Below, in pieces: positions 1 to 9,579 of a stretch of DNA of 64,000 bases. The notes beneath the pieces are model-generated. The model had not been told where the DNA came from and did no database searches. It saw only the letters and a program-made list of their open reading frames with translations. Source of the DNA: Oegoconia quadripuncta (lineage: Eukaryota; Arthropoda; Insecta; Lepidoptera; Autostichidae); assembly GCA_949316235.1 (NCBI GenBank), contig OX438751.1, positions 25,449,885-25,513,884 of the forward strand, written 5' to 3'. The number at the start of each line of letters is the position of its first letter. Position 1 is the first letter of the stretch. The position numbers were made by a program, and so were the translations under genes.

Positions 1-128
1 TAAGATAGCCAGTCCCCCAATGTGTTGGGGTTTCCGGGTCAGTACGCTACCACCTTTGACCTCATCTTCACTTAACATCAGATGTGATGAGGTCAAGTAC
101 AAACCCGTCGTGCAATTAAAAAAAAGGT
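1..128 (+). mobile_element. SINE-A, 3' half
   Basis: The window opens inside a SINE-A copy: it matches the tail shared with 10190-10325 and 25800-25942 (TGTGTTGGGGTTTCCGGGT, then the TTCACTTAACATCAG stretch) and ends in an A-run. The promoter half lies outside the window. Confidence 0.8.
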
Positions 129-156
129 AGTAACCTCATATACACATACCTAGATA

Positions 157-715
157 CGAATATATTAATAAATAAAGAAATTAATATTTTAACATTTTCG
201 TCACAATATTTATATGAAAATCTTGTATATGTTAAGAGAAATATATATTCATTCGAGAAACATTGTGACCGACATAATGTCAATACAAGGAGCAAAAATC
301 AATTAGCTGTACCTTATAGTAGACTTAGTAAAGTTAGTAAGTCATTCAGAGGTCAATGTGTGCGCTTCTACAACAAGGTTCCCATGGATATACGGAATCT
401 TCCGCTTAATAAATTTAAACTTATTATAAAACAAAAATTATGTAAAAAAGGGATATTACAAAATTTCAGACTACATTAATTATAGTAATCCATGGGATTA
501 AACGGCTCCTCTACACAATATATAAAAATTGTTGCAACCTTTCTAGATTGTAAATGACTGATTGAAAAGAGACAAACCCTCTGAGTTTCTCGCTAGCTCT
601 TCTCAGTAGTGGTCGCGTTCCGAGCTAGTGGTAGTTTAAAAAACAAGTGACGTTCATAAGTGCATATTGTATTGCCTACATGAATAAATGATTTTCATTT
701 CATTTTCATACATTT
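157..715 (+). mobile_element. LINE-J fragment: C-terminal coding end plus 3' UTR
   Basis: Positions of about 175-478 translate, with small lesions, to the C-terminal tail typical of Jockey/CR1-group LINEs: SQYLYENLVY, then RLSKVSKSFRGQCVRFYNK, then NLPLNKFKLIIKQKL, followed by a stop and an AT-rich 3' UTR. The end at about 660-735 is a TTTCATTTCA run. It is 5'-truncated and lacks the endonuclease and reverse transcriptase. Homologous tails lie at 17155-17813, 48555-48935 and 59715-60294. Confidence 0.75.
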
Positions 716-1244
716 CATTTCATTTCACTTCATATTAATCTATAATAATATTTTTTATTAAGATTTAACTGACTGATTAAAGTCAGTTATTTCGGCGCCG
801 CTATCTACTACGTATTATGTTAAATCAAAATTTCCCAAAATGATAATATTTTCTCACGACCCAACTTCCATTGGGTGTTCCTTGAAAGGACTAGTCAGTT
901 ATTTTTTTTACGGCCGTGTAAGTTTTGGACAAAGCCCGCGGCTCAGATTTCCTTATCCTTACCACCATAATTCTCGCGCCGCGTCCGCCTTTTATGACGT
1001 ATTTCTGGAGAGTAGCCCAACTTAGGTAGTGTTGGTAAAGAGTCCATTGTCCGTCGATACTGTCGATAGCCTCTCGAGGGGCCTCAAATCAGTCTGAAAA
1101 TAAAATACATTTATTCATCGACCATGATACAAGTCAATTTATTACTATTGTAGTGTTGTAAAACCCGCAGCGCTGTTCATCCTGCCAGAACCATACAACC
1201 CCATATTGCAATTTTTTTAAACATTCTCTATTATTTTTATCAAA
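716..1244. other. No gene recognised
   Basis: AT-rich sequence with short GC islands. A 61-codon open frame at 840-1025 has no recognisable motif and no splice context. Nothing else can be supported. Confidence 0.5.
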
Positions 1245-1665
1245 ATCAACAAATGCTTTATTTTATAGGTACACAGGGTACACTTAAAATAGTCAGATTT
1301 TACATTTAAGCTACTGCTTGTTCAAAAGCCAATTTTCCCCTGAGAAGAACAAGCATGAAACTCGAGAGATTGCTCTTTAAAAAAAAAAAGGTTTTTATGT
1401 TACAAAATTATTAATTATTATTTTATATTATAATATTTCATTATTAATTGTGAAATAGCCTGGTTACGTGAACGAGCTGTTCATGTCCATGAATGTTTAT
1501 CATCTAAATAATCTGATATTTTATAATATGCTTTCTTAATAATTTTCTGTTTTATAGTATCCTCAAATTTATTGAATGGAAGATTTTTTATATCAACAGG
1601 AACCTTATCTGTGACATAACTATCGATAGTATCTAATAATACGTTATGAGGAAGCCTGTATGCCT
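1245..1665 (-). mobile_element. LINE-J 3' end
   Basis: Reverse-strand copy of the LINE-J 3' UTR: the + strand reads ATGCTTTATTTTATAGGTAC, then TTCCCCTGAGAAGAACAAGC, then the coding remnant TTTAAATTTATTGAAT in reverse. The arrangement matches 2302-2620, 13221-13470 and 43118-43445. No open reading frame of useful length survives. Confidence 0.75.
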
Positions 1666-1679
1666 GAGAAATATAAATT

Positions 1680-1805
1680 CAAAGGCATGTGAAGTCCCCA
1701 ACTCACATTGCGCCAACATGGTGGACTATGCCCCATCATCATCAGCTCGTATACATCCCACTGCAGGGGTATAAACCTTCCCTCGTATAATGAGAGAGTA
1801 TGGGG
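1680..1805. repeat. SINE-D body pieces joined head to head
   Basis: Positions 1680-1728 carry the SINE-D body in + orientation (GTGAAGTCCCCAACTCACAT, GTGGACTATG). At about 1729 the sequence switches to the same tail in the opposite orientation (ATCATCATCAG, CATCCCACTGCAGGG, CCTTCCCTCGTATAATGAG). The two halves are inverted relative to each other. Confidence 0.6.
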
Positions 1806-2011
1806 TAATTAAGTTTATTAATATAATATTATTATTATATTTATGAATACTTATGTATAATTATTTCTTTAGTTGGTAGTATCGTGCACCCTACTTATTT
1901 TTCTACCTACAAATGTCCCATAGCCATTTAGTGATAAGATCGCCTAATTGTGTTCTATTGTTATCATCAAAAATTATTGTAAATTATTTTGCGCAATAAA
2001 GAGTATTTGTA

Positions 2012-2160
2012 ATGTATTGTATTGTATTGTGTTGTGTTGTGTTGTGTTGTGTTGTGTTGTGTTGTGTTGTGTTGTGTTGTGTTGTGTTGTGTTGTGTTGT
2101 GTTGTGTTGTGTTGTGTCGTGTCGTGTTGTGTTGTGTTGTTGTGTTGTATTGTATTGTAT
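2012..2160. repeat. Pentanucleotide microsatellite (TTGTG)n
   Basis: Near-perfect tandem TTGTG units occupy about 150 bases, with TTGTA variants at both ends and GTCGT variants near 2116-2125. The long open frames on both strands here (Cys/Val or Thr/Gln/His repeats) are products of the period and are not genes. Confidence 0.95.
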
Positions 2161-2301
2161 GGGGCCATAGTCCACCACGCCTCTTAGCTTTAATATGAAA
2201 TCAGCCATAAAAATTCTAACCTTATTAATAAAAAGTTCCACTACTGTACAAAGTATCCAAAATTAACAATAACTAAAATTTCGCGCGTAAAAATTTTCGT
2301 T

Positions 2302-2620
2302 CAAAGTCAAAGTCAAAAATGCTTTATTTTGTAGGTACACAGAGTACACTTAAAATAGTCAATTTTACATAGTAAATTTTAAATTTTTTAAGCTACTGCT
2401 TGTTCAAAATGCAATTTTCCCCTGAGAAGAACAAGCAAGAAACTCGAAGGGTTGCTCTTTTAAAATCAGGCTTTGATTTTACATAAAGGTTTTTATATTA
2501 CAAACAGGTTTTTAAATTTCATTATTAATTGTGAAATAGCCTGGCATGCGAACGATCTGATTATGTCCAGGGATGATTACCTATCATCTAAATAGTCTGA
2601 TATTTTATAATATCCGTTTG
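2302..2620 (-). mobile_element. LINE-J 3' end
   Basis: Starts on the + strand with AAAAATGCTTTATTTTGTAG and runs through TTCCCCTGAGAAGAACAAGC to TCATCTAAATAGTCTGATAT, the reverse complement of the LINE-J end seen in + orientation at 25190-25505. Confidence 0.75.
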
Positions 2621-2621
2621 G

Positions 2622-2835
2622 TGCGGCATTTGGAGGATCCACTGAAAACCAGCGTTGTAGTGAACGGCTACAACCCATGCTGAGTTGGAGACCTTCTTGA
2701 CTCCACCTTGCGATACCGATAATTAGATGGCAAACACAACGTTTACTTTTTGTATGTGTCTCAACTGTGTAATACTTCCCTGTGAATGGGTAATACCTCA
2801 TTGTTTGTGTCATGAGATAAGTTTAAATAATAATA
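2622..2835 (+). repeat. LINE-type 3' tail ending in (AAT)n
   Basis: AACCAGCGTTGTAGTGAACG through CAACCCATGCTGAGTTGGAG to an AATAATAAT end. A second copy lies inverted at 13862-14050, and a diverged relative with a TTCTATTCTATTC end at 36640-36840. The simple-repeat terminus and lack of coding sequence suggest a LINE 3' UTR; the parent is not identified. Confidence 0.55.
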
Positions 2836-3100
2836 ATAATCTTTATTGTTTCACACACAAGTAAGAAAATATCAGCACTGTTACAAAATTAAGGCCCAAA
2901 TATACTATTTCACTTGTGAGAGACTGACATCTGAACTAGGACCCTAAATTAACCTGTTTTTCAGATTGCCAGGCTCTCCCCATAGGTGACGCAGGCAGTA
3001 ACAATTTTATTATATTTATATAACAATATATTACATAACAATATACCAAATATAATTAAAAAGTGGAAAAGAATAGACGATAGAATAGAATAAAAAATGT

Positions 3101-3101
<1 letters not shown>

Positions 3102-3166
<65 letters not shown>

Positions 3167-3168
3167 GT
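3102..3168. repeat. (GT)n microsatellite
   Basis: Uninterrupted GT dinucleotides with a short GCGCGC interruption near 3151-3158. Frames reading His/Thr repeats here are not genes. Confidence 0.95.
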
Positions 3169-3699
3169 ATAAATTCTTTCTTTCTTTCAAATAAGGTGGA
3201 GGTTTCGGGTGAGGCTGCTTCCACTTTCGGCCTTATCACCTGTGATCAAGCACTTAACCCATGCTGAAGCATACCGAAGCATACCGCATCACGTCGTGGC
3301 ATCCCGCTAAAAGCTCAGCCACTCTAGCATCGACCAGTTTTGCTCTGCGCGGATACAAATTTGTTGCATCGTTATGATTGACTGCGATTTAGTATTAATA
3401 GTAGTTCTTGCTAAAAATGAAGAGAGACCAATACGAACTGCTAACTTGAAAAAAAAATAGCAATTATAATAATTCCTCGATACGAAGTGGCCCATGCGTA
3501 TCGTAGAATGAAACGGCATGACACGACGTGCCGCGGCATCACGCGGTATCATTGTATCGAAATAAAGTAACATTAATTCTAAGCTCATTGAAATAAGGTT
3601 AAAATGAACTTGATCAGAAATAAAATCGTTTGCCGTGCCACATACCGTGCCGCGATGTCAGTCAGCGCCGGCCCTAAATGTGAATAACTTTTATTGACA

Positions 3700-3920
3700 T
3701 GAAATCTTATTTATTTATTTTTTTTAACACTTTATTGTACACAAACACAAAGAAATGGACATTAACAAAGATTTAAGAAAAATGTACAAAGGGCGAACTT
3801 ATCTCTATAAGAGATCTCTTCCAGCAAACCCGTGAGAGCGAGATTTGATGCAAAAGGTAGACATAAAGTGTACACGAAACAGAAGAAACAAAAAAATTTA
3901 AAAATATCATGTAACAGAAT
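3700..3920 (-). repeat. Dispersed LINE-like tail, minus orientation
   Basis: The + strand reads CACTTTATTGTACACAAACA, then GTACAAAGGGCGAACTTATC, then CCAGCAAACCCGTGAGAG. A second copy in the same orientation is at 37987-38195. TTTATT on the + strand would be the AATAAA of a reverse-strand transcript, as expected for a LINE 3' end. Confidence 0.55.
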
Positions 3921-4079
3921 AAAACCAAAATAATACATTAAACGAAAAAATTACCCAACATAAATACACAAATACATACATACAATCATTATATATAAAT
4001 ATATAATATTATACATATATACTATATATAAACTATACACATCATATTAATAATTTAATAATAATAATAATAAATAATT

Positions 4080-4525
4080 CATGGACTCATGGACGTGTGC
4101 ATTCTCCCGATCCTCACATATTGCGCGCAGACTTGGTCTTTGACAGAAGCCCAAAGGTCCAGCCTCAAGGTTTGCCAACGAGCCATGGAGCGCAGTGTAC
4201 TAAATGTTAAACTGACCGATCGCGTCCGAAACACTACACTTCGCTCTAAAACCCTTGTTGCTGACATAGCCACAACGGCCGCCAAGCTGAAGTGGGACTG
4301 GGCGGGCCATGTTTGTCGCATGCCAGACGATATGTGGGCCAAAATCGCCACCACCTGGAGCCCACCATTAGAAAGAAGGCGTCGCGGCAGACCGAAAAGG
4401 AGATGGAGGGATGAGTTGGATAAGTTCCTAACCAACTGGTCGGAGGCGGCCTGGGATAGAGAGCCGTGGAGAGAGAGGAGGGAGGCCTTTGCCCAGCAGT
4501 GGGACAGTATGGGCTCCTAATAAAT
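4080..4525 (+). mobile_element. RTE-type LINE, C-terminal end (5'-truncated)
   Basis: An open frame from 4089 to 4520 (143 codons) matches the C-terminal region of RTE-class reverse transcriptases. Visible landmarks in order are LPILTYCAQTWSLT, QRAMERSVLNVKLTDRVR, LKWDWAGHVCRMPDD and [18 protein letters not shown]. The stop at 4518-4520 is followed by TAATAAATAAATAAATAATA, a typical simple-repeat RTE terminus. Reverse transcriptase motifs and the endonuclease are missing. The same tail recurs inverted inside the GMC intron at 45995-46165, and decayed at 61290-63015. Confidence 0.85.
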
Positions 4526-4639
4526 AAATAAATAATAAATAATAAATAAATAATAATTTTAATAAAAAAAAATAAAAAAAAATATTTTCCTATAAGAAAC
4601 TTATAACCTGTACAACAAGATGAAAACCTAAATTTTGTT

Positions 4640-4716
4640 TTTTTAAGCACTAAGCGTTAGCACTTGTCCTCAATCACACCCGATGTTAAGTGAAGATGAG
4701 GCCGAAGGTGGTGGTG
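4640..4716 (-). mobile_element. SINE-A tail fragment
   Basis: CCTCAATCACACCCGATGTT then AAGTGAAGATGAGGCCGAAG is the reverse complement of the SINE-A tail. Only about 75 bases are preserved. Confidence 0.6.
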
Positions 4717-4719
4717 GTG

Positions 4720-5250
4720 AATTTAAATATTGTTACGAAATTACGAATAATTAATAGCATTAATTGACTTGACGTGAGACCTCAAGATAGTGCTCTTTAA
4801 CTCTAGCTGCTTCTAGCTTATTACATTTTTAAAAATACAAAACATAGGTACAGTCATTGTAAAAAAATCACTGAAGCAGTTACGTACAATTTCCCGTCAA
4901 AACCAACAAAGGAAACAATAAAAAGGCTGGGCGCAGATTAAAGCATGCATAGTTAAAGGGTGGAGCGATACCGTCTGTAGAACCTCTGTATGTGAGATTA
5001 TTCGTTCGGCCATGAATTATTCAATATCTGTTGTGCAGCCCGCTGAATGAACTAAGATTGTACATATGTTTATCCATGTCTACGCCAAGAACGTATGTTT
5101 GAACGCACCTGCTGCTGCGCTGCCGCCTCAGTGGCCATTATTGCAACATTCTATACTATACAAAGACGTTACGCCTAGTTTATACAGCAACTTTTCACTA
5201 GAAACCATAGCCGAATTCAGCCGACAATTGTCGAACTTCCATACTAAGGC
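4720..5250. other. No gene recognised
   Basis: Unique-looking AT-rich DNA. A 75-codon open frame at 5066-5293 runs into the MITE-4 terminal repeat and shows no family motif, so it is not called. Confidence 0.5.
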
Positions 5251-5689
5251 CCGTATTGATAAACCTTTCTCAAGATTGAGAATAGTTTTGTGACCGGTCT
5301 CAAGTAAACGTATTGATTAATAAACCTTAATTGAGACCAGGGAATCCTAGTGTGGGGACCAGGGCTACCTCACTGCTTATATTGTAACACTGTTTTTGAT
5401 ACAACAAAAATGATTTTACTTTACTTTACCTGAAACGCACGTGCATACTCAAGTAGTACTCACTTGAGACGTGCGCCGAGTTTCACGTACCTATTAATAA
5501 ACGAAACTCAAGACTATCATTCATTCGCCGCTGAGGCGAATACTTGAGAAGTGATCTCAGCTGTGTAGACCTCAAGTTTGGTTTATAAATTAGCAAGGAG
5601 CTTGAGATAGCGTCAACTTCTTAAGACGCATCTCGGGTGATACAGCCTCAAGACTTGTATTGAGATTGGTTTATTAATACAGGATTTAA
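5251..5689. mobile_element. MITE-4 copy 1, with an internal insertion
   Basis: The ends are inverted: TATTGATAAACCTTTCTCAA at the left and, read on the other strand, TATTAATAAACCAATCTCAA at the right. Between them are many TTGAGAC/CTCAAG words and blocks shared with 11219-11521 (CTCAAGACTATCATTCATTC, GAAGTGATCTCAGCTG, GATAGCGTCAACT). Relative to that copy it carries about 95 extra bases at roughly 5333-5428 ending in TTTTACTTTACTTTAC, which look like a small inserted tail. No coding capacity. Confidence 0.65.
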
Positions 5690-5813
5690 TGTGGTTTCAG
5701 AACGAGTAATCGATTTTTTTTAAAATTCTACTATGGTCCCTTGGGGAAAGTTGTTGGTAATCAAGAGTGTCGTCACCAGTTAATGGGAATTACACGAATT
5801 CAAATTCACCCTG

Positions 5814-6087
5814 TATATACACCGTGTAACGGTTAAGTGTAGTCATATTTTAAGGGCTTGTTCTACCCATCAATACGAACAACTTTTACTATGGGGGCAA
5901 CTTCGAAATCGCGAAAAAAAAATCAGCTGTTCCATAGAAAATTTCAATAACCTCCCGATGCAATGTATGAAACAGCAGATTTTTTTTTCGCGATTTCGAA
6001 GTTGCCCCCATAGTAAAAGTTGTTCGTATTGATGGGTAGAACAAGCCCTTAAAATATGACTACACTTAACCGTTACACCCTGTATAT
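5814..6087. mobile_element. MITE-1 copy 1: 271-bp foldback element
   Basis: An almost perfect palindrome: the left arm (about 5816-5923: GTGTAACGGTTAAGTGTAGT, then CTATGGGGGCAACTTCGAAA) returns as its reverse complement at 5979-6086. The loop of about 55 bases contains TCAATAACCTCCCGATGCAA. The outermost bases differ slightly between arms (TACACCGTGTAA against TACAGGGTGTAA). It has no open frame. The inverse orientation at 9037-9307 is identical as far as compared. Confidence 0.85.
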
Positions 6088-6309
6088 TGAAAAGAATATT
6101 CTTCTTTAACCCTATTAGGACAATTTATTATTTGTGTCTGTTTGATTAAAATCGAACAAGCCATTTCGAAAATATTTAGCGTTAAATAGATTGGTTTATC
6201 TGCGTGATATAAAGAATTTAATCGTTTGACATTGGACTACGATTGGAATTTTGAACCTGACTGTATAATAATTTTCTCGGGGATTTTCGAAATTTTAAAA
6301 TTACCCTGT

Positions 6310-6612
6310 TTATGTCACAGGCAGATGGTTGGATAGGTAGAGGCCCGACCTCGCTAGATGGAGGGAGAAGATGGGCATTTGCCCTTCTCCTGGTCCCAGC
6401 TCTACTGCTCTTTCTGCCGCCGCTTTCCACGACCTCTCGTCGGCGACAATAGCCTTCACTTCGGCCGGCAAGGAGAGATCGTCCCCTACCGCTGCGACGA
6501 GATCGCGACGCACCCCTGCCCAGGTTGGGCATTTCTCCGGGGTGTGCTACGCCGTGACGTCATGGCAGCCACAGTGGTGGCACTCTGCAGTCGCTTCCCG
6601 TCCAATCAAATA
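6310..6612 (-). pseudogene. R1-like LINE C-terminus with zinc-knuckle region, disabled
   Basis: On the minus strand a GC-rich block reads ECHHCGCHDVTA, a stop, HTPEKCPTWAGVRRDL, VAAVGDDLSLPAEVKAIVAD, ERSWKAAAERAVE. The Cys-x2-Cys...His...Cys spacing followed by the LVAAVG-DLSLPA-ERSW pattern is what I know from the C-termini of R1-clade LINEs. One in-frame TAG separates the Cys pair from the His/Cys pair. The fragment is isolated, with no reverse transcriptase nearby. Confidence 0.6.
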
Positions 6613-6639
6613 ACTCTTAAAGTGACTCAATTTTTTCAC

Positions 6640-7260
6640 TATTTCAGCACAGCTTTTCGACATTGTCAAAATAGCTGAATCACTGTGGTGAATTCTAGCA
6701 TAACGCACGTGAAATCTTTGACAACTTCGTTTGGGGAAAAGGTCGTGACATTATGTATGTATGTTAATTGTTATTCTTTGACTTGTTAAAATGACTCTTT
6801 ATTAAAGTTCCCTACATTACGAAAATATATCAGTTTGGAATTAGAAATAAATATATCAGATAATGAAATAGAATCCAATATCTAGTGTACAACGATAAAT
6901 CAGTATATTAGATCGGGATTTATTTCAGCACATACGAGAGCTTACTCCAAAAGACGATAGGGCTGCCCTAAAACATTTTAACAGAAAATGTTCGTCCATT
7001 TCCTAATTATTTTTACAAACAATCAATCAATTCATTTGTTATTTAACACATAGTTGAGTTGACACATTGAAAGAATTATTTAAAAAGGTCATGGTGAAGA
7101 TAAAAATATTAAAAAGAACATCAAATTGAAATACACAAAAACAGGTAATGACAATTTAAATAACAGAAAAAACACTAATTGAATTCAATCAAACATGACG
7201 CCATTTTTCTACTAATCATGCGGTATGAGTTACGTACCTAATAAAAAAAGTATGGTTCTG
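6640..7260. other. No gene recognised
   Basis: AT-rich DNA without long frames, splice-flanked frames or recognised repeats. Confidence 0.5.
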
Positions 7261-7267
7261 CCAACTT

Positions 7268-7350
7268 GGCCCTTGTTATTGTAAAAATAGCAAAAGGTTG
7301 CGGGTTCGAATCCCGCTAAGGGCATTTGAATGTGATGAATACGGGCATTT
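7268..7350 (+). mobile_element. SINE-B head fragment
   Basis: GGTTGCGGGTTCGAATCCCG then CTAAGGGCA is the B-box segment of the SINE-B tRNA-like head; the A-box side is degraded. Confidence 0.6.
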
Positions 7351-7369
7351 TTTTTTTATGGTTAACGGG

Positions 7370-7500
7370 ATACGCATTTGACCACAATCTCACCTGATGG
7401 GAAGTGACGATGTGGCCGAAGATGAAGCACGCGATCTCAGTAGGTGCCTATTCACCCTGCTCTTGAAGATCCCAAAGTTGTAGGATTCAGGAAAGACTGA
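7370..7500 (+). repeat. Unclassified dispersed repeat
   Basis: TTGACCACAATCTCACCTGA through GCACGCGATCTCAGTAG; an inverted relative is at 37909-37985 (on the + strand GATATCGCGTGCGTCATCTT). Confidence 0.5.
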
Positions 7501-7505
7501 CGCCG

Positions 7506-7666
7506 GATGGATGTTTTCATTTATAATAAGCATTTATTTACAAAAAAAAAAATATTTATGTAATATATCAACCATCTGGTATCCACAACACAAGCTTATA
7601 GTTGCTTACTGTGGAACTAGATGGCGCTGTGTGTATGTCTAAGGATATTTATTTATTATTTATTTA
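7506..7666 (+). mobile_element. SINE-B body
   Basis: Begins GGATGTTTTCATTTATAATA and ends CTAGATGGCGCTGTGTGTAT plus ATTTATTTATT; matches the 3' two thirds of the copies at 19921 and 30201. The head is absent. Confidence 0.75.
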
Positions 7667-7916
7667 TTTAATAGCTGCCCCGGCCCACAATCTAAAAAGC
7701 AGTGAGGTAGAAGTTAAAATTTCTGAAAAGCAGACTGATAGCAGTTGCCAGCCCTAAAATAATTCAGACTGCTAAGGCGAGCGCACGCAGCCAAGGAGCT
7801 TGCAGACGGCGACTTGCACCTCAAGTTATGATCACCAGCAAAAATCTATACAAAACTCTATACTCCTAAGCTACAAGGTGGAAAACGAATAGTTTCCTGA
7901 CATCTCTCACTTAAAG

Positions 7917-8240
7917 TATTAGGTCCTAACCTATGAAATTGGCGTTTTGTATGAAGAATTTCATTAAGACTGTTTTCTCAATATAAACATTTTTGATTTT
8001 TTTTAGGAACGGCAAATCCAAATTTAGCTAAATTTTGTGTGTATTATCGGATGACATTAAGTTAAATATAGGCAGCGTTAATTTTTAAAAGTAACCGCTT
8101 TATAAAAATTCCAGCGAATCTAAGAAATGATTATGGGAAGCACATGAAAAGAGCTCTGTTAATTTTTTTTTATTATGTGATTTAGCCCAGAAATTAAAAA
8201 ATATTTCATGTGAAACCTTGAAATAATATTCCATTTTCCA
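7917..8240 (+). mobile_element. MITE-2, truncated copy
   Basis: The left end AGGTCCTAACCTATGAAATT and most of the interior (TGGGAAGCACATGAAAAGAG, CATGTGAAACCTTG) match 51432-51845 and 54352-54754. The right terminal inverted repeat is missing; the match stops near CCATTTTCCAAAT. Confidence 0.75.
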
Positions 8241-8734
8241 AATAATTTATTTTGAACAGGCAAATGGTATAAAATTTATACAGCCAAGTTTTTTTATCCA
8301 TGTTGCCGGAGTCGCGAGCGGAGCTAGTGAATAAATAAATAGATAGTTAGCTACAAAGATCAAAAACCCGTTTGAAATTTGAATATCCCCCATTATATAA
8401 AACGTACCATCGTAATTAAAGCGCACCAAATTCAGAATTGCAATTTTCATTCGAATGGAGTCGCATATGTTACCAAAATAATGGCTGATTCGCTTTGAAA
8501 GAGAATAGGTGCAGGTAATGCGGGATTATATCACCTGCACGAATCTATAAGTCTGCCGAATTCGAACATTTGCATTGATTTAATGCGCATTTAATATAAT
8601 AATGGACGATAGTAATTCACTTGTTTGAAAGAGATTGCATTTATTCTATGGGAAAATTAATGAATTCTCTAAAAGGTCTTCTGTAATATCTGAACATTTC
8701 AGTCGTTTACACAAAGTCAATACGCTTTATAACC

Positions 8735-8880
8735 CCCGACCAACGACGGATGTTATGTGTTTAACGTTGCTTATGTATGTTGTCTTTGTCCGGACGTATT
8801 TCAATAATGCGTGGTCCGATTTAAGTGGGGTTTATATGAAAAACTAACCGAGAGGACAGCTTCTTAACCATCAGATATTT
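8735..8880 (+). repeat. Repeat H, diverged copy
   Basis: CGACGGATGTTATGTGTTTA, then CCGGACGTATTTCAATAATG, then GACAGCTTCTTAACCAT aligns with 63655-63800 and in part with 28388-28510 and 43455-43575. No coding capacity. Confidence 0.5.
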
Positions 8881-8932
8881 CGGCGAATGTCTAATTTTCA
8901 ATTAATAGTTATTACCCTATGTATTCGATATC

Positions 8933-9405
8933 GATTAGCGAAGTTAAGCAAGGTCGCGGGTTCGAATGCCCACTACGGGCATATGTTTGTATGATGAATA
9001 CGGACACGTGTACCCGAGTTATGGATGTTTTTCATTTATACAGGGTGTAACGGTTAAGTGTAGTCATATTTTAAGGGCTTGTTCTACCCATCAATACGAA
9101 CAACTTTTACTATGGGGGCAACTTCGAAATCGCGAAAAAAAAATCTGCTGTTTCATACATTGCATCGGGAGGTTATTGAAATTTTCTATGGAACAGCTGA
9201 TTTTTTTTTCGCGATTTCGAAGTTGCCCCCATAGTAAAAGTTGTTCGTATTGATGGGTAGAACAAGCCCTTAAAATATGACTACACTTAACCGTTACACG
9301 GTGTATATGTATTTATTAACCATCTGGTATCCATAACACAAAGTCTTAGTTGCTTATTGTGGACCTAGATGGCGCTGTGAGTTTGTGCAAATATATTTAT
9401 TTATT
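8933..9405 (+). mobile_element. SINE-B copy with a 5S-like head piece, split by MITE-1
   Basis: SINE-B runs from GGTCGCGGGTTCGAATGCCC (about 8953) to TTTTCATTTA (9038), is interrupted by MITE-1, and resumes at about 9306 (ATGTATTTATTAACCATCTG) to AGATGGCGCTGTGAG (near 9380). Upstream of the B-box the expected tRNA-like A-box half is replaced by GATTAGCGAAGTTAAGCAAG, which resembles the internal promoter of 5S rRNA and the head of SINE-E. Confidence 0.7.
9037..9307. mobile_element. MITE-1 copy 2, inverted relative to copy 1
   Basis: The reverse complement of 5816-6086; I found no difference on reading through, loop included. It lies inside SINE-B between TTTCATTTA and ATGTATTTATT, with TATA at both junctions, so the target duplication is probably TA or TATA. 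Confidence 0.85.
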
Positions 9406-9408
9406 AGT

Positions 9409-9576
9409 ATATGAAAACCGTAATACAATATTATTACTTACCGAAAAATTTATTATTTTGTAATGAAACATTGAAATAGTGCCGCACTTCCATGTTTAAT
9501 GTAGCACTGTTTAATGTTTTTCATTAAAAATAATTAATTTTTCGGTAAATCACAATATTGTACTACGGTATTCATA
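9409..9576. mobile_element. Foldback MITE, about 168 bp
   Basis: The left arm TATGAAAACCGTAATACAAT, ...TTACCGAAAAATTTATTATT is mirrored by the right arm, whose reverse complement begins TATGAATACCGTAGTACAAT and continues TTTACCGAAAAATTAATTAT. The arms are about 70 bases with scattered mismatches around a short CGCACTTCCATG loop. It abuts the end of the SINE-B copy. Confidence 0.65.
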
Positions 9577-9579
9577 ATT

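Noticed and set aside
1948..2241. Open frames of 60-85 codons on both strands rich in Cys/Val or Thr/Gln/His
   Set aside because: They are translations of the (TTGTG)n array; a period of five keeps all frames open.
2961..3239. 92-codon frame with a His-Thr run
   Set aside because: Translation of the (GT)n microsatellite plus AT-rich flank.
4079..4650. Reverse frames of 118 and 134 codons opposite the RTE tail
   Set aside because: Shadows of the RTE coding strand; the plus strand has the family pattern.
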